Positions 19,132 to 28,689 of a stretch of 64,000 nucleotides of DNA are shown one piece after another. Numbering within the stretch: the first letter of the stretch is position 1; every line of letters begins with the position of its first letter. The position numbers and the translations under genes are program-made. Origin of the DNA: Arenibacter sp041392165 (GTDB lineage: Bacteria; Bacteroidota; Bacteroidia; Flavobacteriales; Flavobacteriaceae); assembly GCA_041392165.1 (NCBI GenBank), contig JAWKMN010000001.1, positions 1,240,001 through 1,304,000 on the forward strand. The letters are read 5' to 3'. Under the pieces are notes generated by a model that searched no databases, was not told the origin of the DNA, and was given only the letters and a program-made list of their open reading frames with translations.

Positions 19132-20508
19132 ATGTCCATGCACAAAGTAGACTTTGAAATGGTAGAAATGACATTGGATGTCATGAAATACGTCATAGGT
19201 CGAATTACCCATCCGGCCCCGGAATTGGGCAAGCCCCAAAAAGAAGGAGAGTTAAAGGCCCTGGTAGGGGAAACAATAACGCCAGATGGAATTGGAGGGG
19301 AAAGGGCTTTTCAATTGTTTAAGGAGGTGCTGGTCAAAGCTACCGTTCCCATTGATCATCCCAGACATCTGGCATTTGTTCCGGCTTCGCCAACACGGGC
19401 AGCGGTCATGTTCGATCTGGTAACTTCGGCCTCCAGTATTCACGGGGCCTATTGGATGGAAGGGGCCGGCGGAATATTTTGCGAGAACGAGGCTATGAAA
19501 TGGTTGGTGTCCCTAACCGGTCTGAAAAAGGGATCGTTCGGGGTATTTACCAGCGGTGGTACGGCGGCCAATTTATCGGCCCTGGTTACCGCCAGGGAGC
19601 ATTGGAGGAAAAATCCGGAAAATAGGGATAAAAAGGGATTGGTCATTACCTCTTCGGGGGCCCACTCATCTGTAAAATCCATGGCCAAGGTTATGGATTG
19701 CGATGTAATTTCGGTGGAAACCGAGGAACAGATGACTGCGGAGGCCCTAAGCCAAAGCATACGTTCCTTGGATGCCCAACAAAGGGATGGATCATTTGCC
19801 GTTGTGGCCACCGGAGGTACTACAAATGCTGGGATAATAGATGATCTGCAAGGTATTGCAGAAATTTGCCGGAGAGAAAACCTTTGGTTCCATGTAGATG
19901 CTGCCTATGGCGGGGGTGCCCTGGCCTCCAAATCGGCCCGGCCATTGTTCCATGGGATTGATAAGGCGGATAGTATAACCATTGATCCACATAAATGGCT
20001 TTTCTCTCCCTATGATTGTGGGGCCATAATCTATAAGAATCCGGAATTGGCCAAGGAAGCACATTCACAGGAAGGGTCCTATTTGGATATATTTAAGGAC
20101 GAAGGGGCACATGGTTTCAATCCTTCGGACTATCAAATACAATTAACGCGTAGGGTAAGGGGGTTGCCTCTTTGGTTTTCACTGGCCATGCACGGGACCG
20201 ATAAATATTCTTGGGCCGTTGATCAGGGTATAGGGTTGGCCAATTTGGCAGGGGAACTTATAAACAAGCATCCCTTGGTAGAATTGGTAAGGGAGCCCAG
20301 TCTTTCATGTGTCCTGTTTAGGAGAAAAGGGTGGTTGCCGCAAGATTATATCCACTGGACCTATAAAAATCACAGGAAAGGTTTTGCCTTGGTGACTCCT
20401 ACCAAGTATAGGCAAAAGGGCGTTTACGAAACTGTAGCGCGTTTTTGTTTTATTAATCCGGATACAACTGAAAAGGATATTTCAATGATATTGGATTCCA
20501 TGGCCTAG
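19132..20508 (+). CDS. pyridoxal-dependent group II amino acid decarboxylase
   Basis: PLP enzyme of the aromatic-L-amino-acid/glutamate decarboxylase family, 458 residues. The PLP lysine lies in IDPHKWLFSPYDCG (near residue 287), the cofactor Asp in WFHVDAAYGGGALAS, and the small-residue loop in FTSGGTAANLSAL. An N-terminal region containing HPRHLAFVPASP matches the substrate-side loop of this group. The substrate (tyrosine, DOPA, tryptophan, diaminobutyrate) cannot be chosen from motifs alone. ATG at 19132. It is probably transcribed alone and converges with a leftward gene. Confidence 0.88.
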   Translation: MSMHKVDFEMVEMTLDVMKYVIGRITHPAPELGKPQKEGELKALVGETITPDGIGGERAFQLFKEVLVKATVPIDHPRHLAFVPASPTRAAVMFDLVTSASSIHGAYWMEGAGGIFCENEAMKWLVSLTGLKKGSFGVFTSGGTAANLSALVTAREHWRKNPENRDKKGLVITSSGAHSSVKSMAKVMDCDVISVETEEQMTAEALSQSIRSLDAQQRDGSFAVVATGGTTNAGIIDDLQGIAEICRRENLWFHVDAAYGGGALASKSARPLFHGIDKADSITIDPHKWLFSPYDCGAIIYKNPELAKEAHSQEGSYLDIFKDEGAHGFNPSDYQIQLTRRVRGLPLWFSLAMHGTDKYSWAVDQGIGLANLAGELINKHPLVELVREPSLSCVLFRRKGWLPQDYIHWTYKNHRKGFALVTPTKYRQKGVYETVARFCFINPDTTEKDISMILDSMA

Positions 20509-20538
20509 TATAATGTGATCGCAATATCTAAAATAGTC

Positions 20539-21084
20539 CTATGGTACGAGATATTCACTTTCCCATTGTACGCCAACTTTGGAGAACCGGACCCTAATAT
20601 GATGGGGCTGGCATAATTTGAGATATTCTATTTTATAAGGAGTTATCTCTACTAGACAGAAATGATGTTCTTCGCTTAAATATTCCAGATTTTGGGGGTT
20701 GATCAAATTACTTCCGGGAGACCGGCTTGTGGTATATTGTTTTTTTGCGGAACTGTCCAGTTTGCCCCAATACTTATTTTTGGTAGCGTCGTCATCCCTG
20801 TAGGTGGCTGTGCCTTCAATTTTTAATTGTAGCAATTTGGTAGGGTGGTAAAGGAGTAGGCTTACCCTTTTGTTCTCTTTTATATGCGTAATTTTTTTAG
20901 AACGTTTATCGGTATAAAAAGTCAGTTTTAGATTATCGGAAACCTCCCTTAATACAACGGTACGCAAACGGGCAACCTGATCCAATCCTACCGTGGCAAG
21001 TGTAAAAAAACGGAAAGGATGGTCTTTTTCCGTGCGCACCTTTTGTAGCTCTTCCTTTATTTCTTCTAAATAAACGTTGGTCAT
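20539..21084 (-). CDS. pyridoxamine 5'-phosphate oxidase family flavoprotein
   Basis: A 181-residue split-barrel FMN-binding protein of the PNPOx-like group. The text FRFFTLATVGLDQVARLRTVVLR matches the N-terminal strand pair, and FYTDKRSKKITHIKENKRVSLLLYHP the FMN region. The C-terminal half is divergent from true PdxH, which is encoded separately at 38774-39421; this gene is therefore likely a different flavoprotein. It converges on the PLP decarboxylase with 30 bases between them. Confidence 0.8.
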   Translation of the reverse strand: MTNVYLEEIKEELQKVRTEKDHPFRFFTLATVGLDQVARLRTVVLREVSDNLKLTFYTDKRSKKITHIKENKRVSLLLYHPTKLLQLKIEGTATYRDDDATKNKYWGKLDSSAKKQYTTSRSPGSNLINPQNLEYLSEEHHFCLVEITPYKIEYLKLCQPHHIRVRFSKVGVQWESEYLVP

Positions 21085-21465
21085 GACAATCTTTTATTGG
21101 TTATATAAAGATAAAAATAATTGTTGGGACAGGGTGTTTCCTTTTTTTGTTGTTATAACTTTAAATTGCTGTGAATTTGAAAATAATTTCTTGTTAAAAT
21201 GTGGGTGGTTGTAATTGGTTTGGTAGGCCCTGACGGTTACCGAGCTTTTTGTCCCATACACAATAAATCTGTACAATTACATTAGAATTTCCCGGTGTTT
21301 AAATTATATTTTTGGGTATTCCGATCAATTATTGTGTTTTCCAATAGTTGACTAATGTCCTTATTTAGGGGACGGTATCGGTAAAAAGATGGCTTGGTAT
21401 CTTTCTGTTTATAAGTTTTATGATTATTATCTCCTAAAGATTCTTTTTCAAAAAATTCAAATTAC
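21085..21465. other. intergenic region upstream of guaA
   Basis: About 380 bases between divergent genes. A leftward ORF of 60 codons at 21094-21276 has no recognisable features. No purine-riboswitch-like fold was apparent by eye. The only signal seen is the -7 box directly before guaA. Confidence 0.4.
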
Positions 21466-21473
21466 TATTTTTG
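21466..21473 (+). promoter_or_regulatory. -7 box abutting the guaA start
   Basis: TATTTTTG fits TAnnTTTG and ends only three bases before the ATG at 21477. Transcription would be expected to begin at or very near the start codon, suggesting a leaderless mRNA. No good -33 TTTG was found at 19 bases upstream. Confidence 0.4.
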
Positions 21474-21476
21474 CCC

Positions 21477-23009
21477 ATGCAAAATAACGTCCTCATATTA
21501 GATTTTGGTTCCCAATATACGCAGCTCATCGCTAGAAGGGTCAGGGAACTCAATATTTTCTGCGAAATAAAACCGTACAACCATCTGCCCAAAGATTTAT
21601 CGGAATACAAGGCAGTTATTCTTTCCGGGTCGCCGTTTTCGGTAAGGGGGGATGATGCGCCACATCCCGATCTGTCCCAAATAAAAGGGAAAAAGCCTTT
21701 GTTGGCGGTTTGTTACGGTGCCCAATATTTGGCGCACTTTAACGGTGGCAATGTAGCTCCTTCCAATACCCGGGAATACGGTAGGGCAAAATTGTCCTTT
21801 GTTGATCACAGTGAACCTTTCTTTGAAGGGATTTCCGAAGGTAGCCAGGTTTGGATGAGCCATAGTGATACCATAAAGGAATTGCCCAAAGGTGCCATTA
21901 AATTGGCAAGTACCCATGATGTGGAAAATGCGGCCTATAGGCTAATAGGGGAAGATACCTATGCCATACAGTTTCATCCAGAAGTATATCATACCACAGA
22001 TGGGAAAAAACTATTGGAAAACTTTTTGGTCCAAATAGCCGGGGTAGCCCAGACATGGACACCGGATTCCTTTGTGGAAACTACCGTTGCGGAATTGAAG
22101 GCTAAAATTGGTGATGAAAAGGTGATACTTGGTTTATCCGGGGGGGTGGATTCTACAGTGGCAGCGGTCTTATTGCACAAAGCAATCGGAAAGCATTTAC
22201 ACTGTATTTTCGTAAATAATGGACTGTTGCGGAAAAATGAGTTCCAATCCGTATTGGACCAATATAAAGGAATGGGCCTAAATGTGAAGGGAGTTGACGC
22301 TTCGGCACGTTTTTTGGATGGTTTGGAAGGGGAAAGTGATCCGGAGACGAAAAGAAAGACCATAGGTAGGGTGTTTATAGAGGTCTTTGATGATGAATCA
22401 CACTTGGTGGAGGATGCCAAATGGTTGGCCCAGGGAACCATATATCCCGATGTTATTGAGTCGGTTTCCGCTACTGGGGGTCCGTCGGCGACCATTAAGA
22501 GCCATCATAATGTTGGCGGATTGCCGGATTATATGAAATTGAAGGTAGTGGAGCCCTTGAGAATGTTGTTTAAGGATGAAGTTAGGCGTGTAGGTGCCAG
22601 TATGGGAATAGATAAGGAGTTGTTGGGTAGACATCCGTTCCCGGGTCCCGGATTGGCTATCCGTATCCTCGGAGATATTACCCGGGAGAAAGTAGCCATT
22701 TTACAGGAAGTGGACGCCATTTTTATCAACGGATTAAAGGAGTGGGGCCTATATGATAAAGTTTGGCAGGCGGGGGCCATGCTTCTGCCAGTAAATAGTG
22801 TTGGTGTAATGGGAGATGAACGGACCTACGAAAAATGTGTGGCATTAAGGGCGGTGGAAAGTACGGATGGGATGACAGCGGATTGGGTCAATCTGCCCTA
22901 TGAGTTCTTGCAAAAAACCTCTAATGACATTATAAATAAGGTTAGGGGTGTAAATAGGGTTGTATATGATATTAGTTCCAAACCGCCGGCAACCATCGAG
23001 TGGGAATAG
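21477..23009 (+). CDS. guaA: GMP synthase (glutamine-hydrolysing)
   Basis: Makes GMP from XMP, glutamine and ATP. An N-terminal class I amidotransferase domain (about 5-190, Cys nucleophile in LAVCYGAQYLAH; His-Glu in IQFHPEVYHT) is followed by the ATP-pyrophosphatase domain (LGLSGGVDSTVAAVLL) and the dimerisation domain (GRHPFPGPGLAIRILG), ending in the family's KPPATIEWE. The ORF can be opened at TTG 21471, but ATG 21477 (MQNNVLILDFGSQY) agrees with the family. 510 residues. The next gene follows after 131 bases. Confidence 0.97.
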   Translation: MQNNVLILDFGSQYTQLIARRVRELNIFCEIKPYNHLPKDLSEYKAVILSGSPFSVRGDDAPHPDLSQIKGKKPLLAVCYGAQYLAHFNGGNVAPSNTREYGRAKLSFVDHSEPFFEGISEGSQVWMSHSDTIKELPKGAIKLASTHDVENAAYRLIGEDTYAIQFHPEVYHTTDGKKLLENFLVQIAGVAQTWTPDSFVETTVAELKAKIGDEKVILGLSGGVDSTVAAVLLHKAIGKHLHCIFVNNGLLRKNEFQSVLDQYKGMGLNVKGVDASARFLDGLEGESDPETKRKTIGRVFIEVFDDESHLVEDAKWLAQGTIYPDVIESVSATGGPSATIKSHHNVGGLPDYMKLKVVEPLRMLFKDEVRRVGASMGIDKELLGRHPFPGPGLAIRILGDITREKVAILQEVDAIFINGLKEWGLYDKVWQAGAMLLPVNSVGVMGDERTYEKCVALRAVESTDGMTADWVNLPYEFLQKTSNDIINKVRGVNRVVYDISSKPPATIEWE

Positions 23010-23140
23010 TAGAACGGCAAGTACATCGAAATTTAAATCCCTGGCTGCACAATAATTTTTATTATAACATTGTTGTGTTTATGTTCGTTCTCCATGGTGT
23101 ACTTGGCTTAATTTAAATAGAACAAATAAAATCGATACTT

Positions 23141-25306
23141 GTGAAAATATATAGAAAAGTATTATGGACAACATTTTTGTTCATGTTGGTGGGCATTAAT
23201 GCCATTGCACAAAGGTTCACGACGCATTCTGTTAAAGCCGGGGAAACTTTGGAAAGTATCGCAAAAAGATACCAAGTTAGCGAGCAGGGAATATTAAATT
23301 ATAACAAGGAGCTAAAGAAAGATCAGGTCTTAAGGGCCAATACCATTTTGGTGATACCATCGTCTACCACTGTGGCCGTAAAAAAAGATAGCGTTTCGGA
23401 AGTAAACACTTTATTGCAGGCCTTGCAGAGTGATGTGTCCGGTACTCTGGAACAGGAACCTATTGGCTATACATCACATAGGACCAAAAGAAAGGAAACT
23501 TTGTTCGGTATTTCCAAACAGTACAATGTCTCGGAGGACGATCTTAAACGGTACAATACGGAGCTGTATTCCGTTCAACTGAAAAAGGGTATGATTCTTA
23601 AGATACCCAAATACAAAAGGATAGACCCTTCCCAAAAAGCATATATTGAAGAAAATTACGAAATCTATACCGTACAGCCCAAGGAAACACGTTGGAGTAT
23701 CGCCAATAAATATGGGATCACTATTGATAGTTTGTTGGCCTTAAACCCAAAATTGTCCAAAATAACCGATTACCTGTCCTCGGGGCAGGAACTTTTATTG
23801 CCAAAGATATTGGGGAGCTCCATACAGGACCAAGAAACCCAATTGTACAATTCCTATACCGTTCCGGCCAAACAGACTTTTTATAGTTTGGAGAAAAAAT
23901 TTGGATTGACCGCCAACGAAATTATGGCCTTGAACCCTGAAATTAAAGAGAGGGGAGGGCTAAAGGAAGGAATGGTTCTTAGGATACCGGTTAAAAAAAT
24001 GGATACCGGTGAGGTCAATATTGAGAATTACAATTTTTATGAGGTGAAACCAAAGCAGACCGAGTTTTCGTTAACCCGTAAATTTGGTGTTACCTATAAG
24101 GAATTATTGGAGCTTAATCCTGAACTGAAGGATGGGTTAAAGGCCGGCATGGTTTTGAAACTGCCCAAGGGCCAGACAGGAAATTTTGACGTAAAAAATG
24201 CCCTGATCCTGGATAAGATCAATCTACGGGACAGTATAAATACGCTAAATCGGCCGAAATTGGTGTTTCTTTTGCCCTTTAGATTGGATAGGTTGGATTT
24301 GAACGATAACACATCCACCAAAAGTGCCATTGAGAACAGAAAAGATGTAAAATATAGTTTGGGACTTTATTCCGGCGCAATGATTGCTTTGGATTCGATA
24401 GCCAAAATGGGTATCTCCGTAGATGTCAAAACCTATGATACCCAACTGGACATGAATCGTACCAAGGGTATCTTGCAGAAGGAAAATTTAATTGGAGTAT
24501 CCGCAATTTTTGGTCCTTTGGAGGCCCAATCCCTAAAAGAAGTTGCGCTGCAGGCCTCGGAGTACGGAGTGCCCGTAGTAGCACCCTTAACGGATAGGAG
24601 CGATTTGAGTTTGAACAATGTATTTTTTGCCCTTCCTTCCGAAAAGGTTCTGGAAGAACATATGTTGGATTATGTTGAGGAATTGAGAACTAAGGAAAAC
24701 GTAATCATTATTGCAGATCAAAAGAACAAACCTGTGGAATCTACCTTGTTAATGAAGTTTCCCGGGGCCAAAATAGTGGCCTTAAAGGAGGATAGAACGG
24801 TAGATATAGAGAAAATCTCCAAGCTACTTTCTATGGAGACCGAGAATTGGGTGTTCTTGGAAACGGATCAGGCCAATGTGGTATATCATGTGGGATCTTT
24901 GCTTAATTCTTTGATAAGTAAGGAGGTAGGGATACGTCTTTTTACTACCGACAAGAACAAGGCTTTTGACAGTGAGGTGGTTTCCTATTCCCATCTTTCC
25001 AATTTAAAGTTTACCTATCCTTCTGCTTCCCGCGAAATTGGGGAGAATGGTTTTGTAAAACTGTACAGGAAGAGATATGGCACGGACCCGGATGCTTATG
25101 CGGTAAGGGGTTTTGACCTTACTTACGACCTACTTTTGAAATTGGCCTATAAAAATGATCTGGTAAATGCATCCAAATTGGTTGGGGAGACCGAATATGT
25201 AGGTAATAAATTTAATTTTAACAAAGATATTTCTTCAGGGTTTTTCAATAGGGCTTCCTACATTCTCGGATATGAGAATATGAATATTATAGAACTAAAG
25301 GATTGA
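23141..25306 (+). CDS. LysM-repeat protein fused to a periplasmic-binding-protein-like domain
   Basis: Signal peptide (about 1-23, ending NAIAQ), five LysM modules (near 27-72, 110-158, 176-226, 238-288, 298-345; each has a GETL/KETxxSI start and an IP or LP end) and, from about 370 to the end, a type 1 periplasmic-binding-like fold (KLVFLLPFRLDRLDL; GVSAIFGPLEAQSLKEVA). LysM modules bind peptidoglycan; the binding domain suggests sensing or scaffolding of a ligand at the wall. 721 residues. GTG start at 23141. A protein of this type next to guaA is a recurrent flavobacterial arrangement from memory. Ligand unknown. Confidence 0.85.
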   Translation: MKIYRKVLWTTFLFMLVGINAIAQRFTTHSVKAGETLESIAKRYQVSEQGILNYNKELKKDQVLRANTILVIPSSTTVAVKKDSVSEVNTLLQALQSDVSGTLEQEPIGYTSHRTKRKETLFGISKQYNVSEDDLKRYNTELYSVQLKKGMILKIPKYKRIDPSQKAYIEENYEIYTVQPKETRWSIANKYGITIDSLLALNPKLSKITDYLSSGQELLLPKILGSSIQDQETQLYNSYTVPAKQTFYSLEKKFGLTANEIMALNPEIKERGGLKEGMVLRIPVKKMDTGEVNIENYNFYEVKPKQTEFSLTRKFGVTYKELLELNPELKDGLKAGMVLKLPKGQTGNFDVKNALILDKINLRDSINTLNRPKLVFLLPFRLDRLDLNDNTSTKSAIENRKDVKYSLGLYSGAMIALDSIAKMGISVDVKTYDTQLDMNRTKGILQKENLIGVSAIFGPLEAQSLKEVALQASEYGVPVVAPLTDRSDLSLNNVFFALPSEKVLEEHMLDYVEELRTKENVIIIADQKNKPVESTLLMKFPGAKIVALKEDRTVDIEKISKLLSMETENWVFLETDQANVVYHVGSLLNSLISKEVGIRLFTTDKNKAFDSEVVSYSHLSNLKFTYPSASREIGENGFVKLYRKRYGTDPDAYAVRGFDLTYDLLLKLAYKNDLVNASKLVGETEYVGNKFNFNKDISSGFFNRASYILGYENMNIIELKD

Positions 25307-25311
25307 TTTCA

Positions 25312-25716
25312 ATGACCGCAAAAGTAACTTATACCGGTAATCTCAGAACAAGTTGTGAGCATATAGGATCCGGAAATTCCTTTGTTACGGATGCGCCGTT
25401 GGACAATCATGGCTTAGGACAGGCATTTTCTCCAACGGATACCGTTGCCACGGGCTTGGCAAGTTGTATGTTTTCCGTTATGGGAATAAAGGCCAGGGGA
25501 TTGGATTTGGATTTGGAGAATTCTACCGCCGAGGTTATAAAGTATATGGAAGCCGATCCAAGACGGATTTCCAGGATCGATGTTAAATTTAATCTGCCAA
25601 GGATAATTTCAGGCAAGCATAGAAAAATTTTGGAGCATACGGCCCGTACCTGCCCCGTACATTATAGTTTACATCCGGACATCGAAAGGAATATTACCTT
25701 CCAGTGGGACCTCTAA
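25312..25716 (+). CDS. OsmC family peroxiredoxin-like protein
   Basis: OsmC/Ohr proteins reduce organic hydroperoxides with two cysteines. Both are present: TGLASCMFSVMG and HTARTCPVHYS. The length, about 134 residues, fits OsmC-like members. The ORF can be opened nine bases earlier at TTG 25303, overlapping the previous stop; ATG 25312 is preferred. The 3' end overlaps the next gene by 13 bases, so the two are probably co-translated. Confidence 0.9.
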   Translation: MTAKVTYTGNLRTSCEHIGSGNSFVTDAPLDNHGLGQAFSPTDTVATGLASCMFSVMGIKARGLDLDLENSTAEVIKYMEADPRRISRIDVKFNLPRIISGKHRKILEHTARTCPVHYSLHPDIERNITFQWDL

Positions 25717-26234
25717 AGAAAGTAGTATTGCTTTTTATATGGGGTATGCTCCATATGGGCCATGGTCAGGAGGAAGAGGTGATTTTATGGACCCCGGCAA
25801 GGAAATTGTCCTGGTCCGATTTCAAGGGAAGACCATCCGTTAATTCCAGTGCTGCCGCTATTACGGCCAGTGGCATTACCTACAATTTTTCCGCACAGGG
25901 AACCCATGATAAGATGGAACTCGATTTTAAGGTGGATGCCCATTTTTATCCGGAAAAATCATGGTACAAACCTAAACTGGCCAATCCGACCATCTTGGAA
26001 CATGAGCAATTGCATTTTGATATAACGGAAGTGTTTGCCCGAAAATTAAGCCTAATTTTGGCTGATACCCCATTTACGGGCAATGCAAAGTCCGAGGTAA
26101 AGGAAATATATAGGAATATACTTCGTGAACTAAACCACTATCAGAACCAATATGATTCCGAGACCAACTTTTCTAGGGATACGGTACAGCAACGGTTATG
26201 GAATAAAAGGATCACAAAGATACTAAACAATTAA
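25704..26234 (+). CDS. DUF922-type secreted zinc-protease-like protein
   Basis: 176 residues with an N-terminal hydrophobic signal (about 4-22) and the DUF922 layout: WTPARKLSWSDFKGRP near the mature N-terminus and an HEQLHFDITE motif near residue 105, a variant of the HExxH zinc-protease signature. GTG at 25704 is the first start and overlaps the OsmC stop. Proteolytic activity is inferred only from the motif. Confidence 0.78.
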   Translation: MGPLKKVVLLFIWGMLHMGHGQEEEVILWTPARKLSWSDFKGRPSVNSSAAAITASGITYNFSAQGTHDKMELDFKVDAHFYPEKSWYKPKLANPTILEHEQLHFDITEVFARKLSLILADTPFTGNAKSEVKEIYRNILRELNHYQNQYDSETNFSRDTVQQRLWNKRITKILNN

Positions 26235-26287
26235 AAGGACTGGATTTTAGATTTTGAACATCAGGGACCTATACCATCAGTTTAAAG

Positions 26288-27379
26288 TTAATTTTTATTA
26301 AAGGAAATCCCGCCATATTCACTGGTTACGGTCATTAAATTACCACTGTCTTGGCTTCCGTAATAGCCTTTTAAATATTTTTGGTTGGATTTTTCATTGC
26401 TAATGTTTATTTCCCACTCATCCTTTCCGTTTAGCCCGGCATATTTTGTGTCAATTTCAAAATCGAAATGATAGGCAGGGGAATACCCTATTTTTATTCC
26501 GGTGTAATCCGTGTTTATCCTAAGGTTTTTGGCGTCCGGAGCCATGGTATCTATTTTTATGGATCCGTAGCTCGCTTTTATGTCAACGTTCCCATGTACG
26601 GTTCCCAGGCCAACGTTTATATAATCGCCATTGCCCTGAATATTTCTTGCCTCCCCTATTTCCAATTTACCGTAATCGCAAATGTAGGACAGGTCGTTCA
26701 TCGTATGCACCGTGGCATTGGTATAGTCCGCAACAATATCGAGATTCCCTGCCCTATCAATGGTGAAGCCAGAGTAATCGGCATTGATTTTGCCACTGTT
26801 TATATACCCTATGTTGGATCTGGAAGTATAATCGAAATTTAATTCGTTGTTTCTCCCGTGCAGTTCCCCAATTTCCAATCGGCCGTAGTCGCAATTAATT
26901 TTGGCATGGCCATCTATTCTGTCCAAAATAATACTTCCGTAGTCATTGTTGAGATGAACACTGTTCTTTATAGGAATTTTAACCGTATAGTTTACCTGCA
27001 TATTTACATTGTTGCTATTGCCCCAGCTCCATCCCCAACTATTCTTATTCTTGTTAAAGATAGTAGTGGCGGAAACCATGGTACTATTGCCGTTAAAATC
27101 CACATCTATTTCATCCAGCTTACGCTGTACCTTATCTTCGTTGTCGCCGGTAGTCTTGATATGGACCTCAATGGTTACCCTGTCCTGGTTCCAGGAGGTA
27201 ATGTTTAGGTTTCCATAACTATTGTCGATCTTCAACAGGGCATCCAAATTTACTTTGTACTCTTTTTTAATGGTTTTTTCCTTGGTGTATTTCCCTCTGA
27301 TAGCTTCATTGTTGCCAAAGAAATTGATGGGAACTAGCCATAAGAGGGCAAGTAGGAATCTAAGCCGTAATATTTTCAT
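26288..27379 (-). CDS. exported beta-repeat protein (DUF4097-like)
   Basis: Signal peptide at the ATG of 27379 (MKILRLRFLLALLWLVP), then about 340 residues of short repeating strands with the recurring pattern DYG.I.. / DYTN..., e.g. NNDYGSIILDRIDGHAKINC and CDYGKLEIGEARNIQG, suggesting a beta-helix or stacked-strand fold of the putative-adhesin type. An upstream ATG at 27430 is less likely since it lies inside the anti-sigma gene and gives a non-signal start. It overlaps the end of the anti-sigma gene by 20 bases, so it belongs to the sigma unit and may be the product or sensor of envelope stress. Function unknown. Confidence 0.72.
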   Translation of the reverse strand: MKILRLRFLLALLWLVPINFFGNNEAIRGKYTKEKTIKKEYKVNLDALLKIDNSYGNLNITSWNQDRVTIEVHIKTTGDNEDKVQRKLDEIDVDFNGNSTMVSATTIFNKNKNSWGWSWGNSNNVNMQVNYTVKIPIKNSVHLNNDYGSIILDRIDGHAKINCDYGRLEIGELHGRNNELNFDYTSRSNIGYINSGKINADYSGFTIDRAGNLDIVADYTNATVHTMNDLSYICDYGKLEIGEARNIQGNGDYINVGLGTVHGNVDIKASYGSIKIDTMAPDAKNLRINTDYTGIKIGYSPAYHFDFEIDTKYAGLNGKDEWEINISNEKSNQKYLKGYYGSQDSGNLMTVTSEYGGISFNKN

Positions 27380-27932
27380 TTTTGTAGTTTTTAAAATTCT
27401 TAATTTTTTCAATTTGTTCCATGACTTCATTTAACAGATCCAATCTGGTCTGAAAATTGATGATCATGGCGCTCAGTATTAGTTTGCTGTTACCGCCGTT
27501 CAACAGATCCCGTTCCATTTTTTTGTAATCGCTATCCAGGTTCCTAAGTTGTATCATGGTATCGGTAATCAATTTTTGGGTTTCGGGCGTACTTTCATTT
27601 TGCATTTTTTTTACCTGATCCTCAATGACGCTGGCAAAGTAGAATTCGGTATTGGTGATTTCCGGGGAAATTTCGGAAATCCGCTGCTTTATACTTGGGG
27701 GTGCGTAAAGGAAATGGTATCCCAAGGAGCACAGTAACAGCATTGTGGCGGCTATGGACAATGATTTCCGGCCAAAGCGTTTCGTTTTGGTCTTTGCCAT
27801 CGCTTTAGGGGAGGCTTCCAATTTTGCTAAAAAACTTTGTTTATGGCCATCTGCCGGTTCAGCGGTATCAAAGGCGCCCTTTAATTCCTCAAATAGTTTT
27901 TCTATAGGATCAATTTCCATGGTATTCGACAT
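27360..27932 (-). CDS. probable membrane-anchored anti-sigma factor
   Basis: 190 residues: a cytoplasmic N-terminal part (1-55), one transmembrane helix (about 57-75, SIAATMLLLCSLGYHFLY) and an external helical, coiled-coil-like part (about 80-185). It is encoded directly behind an ECF sigma gene, overlapping it by 23 bases, which is the standard position for an anti-sigma factor. No zinc-binding anti-sigma motif is visible, so the role is inferred from topology and position. Overlaps with both neighbours indicate a tightly coupled three-gene unit. Confidence 0.68.
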   Translation of the reverse strand: MSNTMEIDPIEKLFEELKGAFDTAEPADGHKQSFLAKLEASPKAMAKTKTKRFGRKSLSIAATMLLLCSLGYHFLYAPPSIKQRISEISPEITNTEFYFASVIEDQVKKMQNESTPETQKLITDTMIQLRNLDSDYKKMERDLLNGGNSKLILSAMIINFQTRLDLLNEVMEQIEKIKNFKNYKNENITA

Positions 27933-28473
27933 TTAATTTTGATCTTAGGCTTTCCTTTGCCCTAGAGATCATGGTTCTGCAATTGGTATAGCTCACATTC
28001 ATTATTTCGCTTATTTCTTCGTAATCATAACCTTCAATTAAATGTAAGGTCAAAGAAATTCTGTAATTGTCCTTTAACAGCTTCATGGTTTCGATCACTT
28101 TTTGAGCCTTTAGTTCGACCGTTCCATTATCTGGGACATATCCATCATTGTCTTCGACCTTGTACATTACATTTCCAAGATCAACTTCCTGGCGCTTCAT
28201 CCGCTTTTTATATTGATGGATACTATTGTTGACCACAATTCGTTTTAACCAGGCTCCAAAGGAAACTTCCCCCTTAAATTGGTCCAGCTTGGTGAGTGCG
28301 CTTAAAAGGGATTCCTGCATTACATCTTCTGCCATGGTACTGTCTTTTACGATCCTATAGGAAACGTTGTACATTCCCTTGTAATAGCGATCGTAAATTT
28401 CCAGTTGCGCGTTCCGGTTGCCGTTTAAGCACAATGGTATCAATTCATCAATATGTCTTTTGTTTAGGCTCAA
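27910..28473 (-). CDS. RNA polymerase ECF-type sigma factor
   Basis: 187 residues with sigma region 2 (about 20-90; EIYDRYYKGMYNVSYRI and SFGAWLKRIVVNNSIHQYKK) and region 4 (about 125-180; YDYEEISEIMNVSYTNCRTM). It directs RNA polymerase to a stress or envelope regulon. No ATG is available: the frame opens at TTG 28473 and the next upstream codon is a stop at 28507-28509, so a non-ATG start is required. The downstream anti-sigma and surface genes overlap, suggesting autoregulated expression of the three. Confidence 0.92.
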   Translation of the reverse strand: MSLNKRHIDELIPLCLNGNRNAQLEIYDRYYKGMYNVSYRIVKDSTMAEDVMQESLLSALTKLDQFKGEVSFGAWLKRIVVNNSIHQYKKRMKRQEVDLGNVMYKVEDNDGYVPDNGTVELKAQKVIETMKLLKDNYRISLTLHLIEGYDYEEISEIMNVSYTNCRTMISRAKESLRSKLNVEYHGN

Positions 28474-28689
28474 AAAGGTGTTGGTTTGCTTAATAGATGG
28501 GATAATTTATGGATTGTTACAGTTTATTTGTAAAAAGTTTTTCTGGGTTGGCATAAGAATTGCCCATTAGAAATTAAAGGAAGTACAAGAATCCCGAACC
28601 ACCTGATTATTATGGGGAGAGAGGGCAAATAAGGATTGAATATAAATTTCATTTCTGTTTTTTAATGACAGAATGACCGAAATTAGAAT

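Noticed and set aside
20539..21084. Second pdxH gene
   Set aside because: The C-terminal substrate-binding part differs from PdxH; a true pdxH is at 38774-39421.
28653..28673. TTCTGT/ACAGAA inverted repeat as an operator of lon
   Set aside because: Six-base arms with a nine-base spacer can arise by chance; kept only as a remark under lon.
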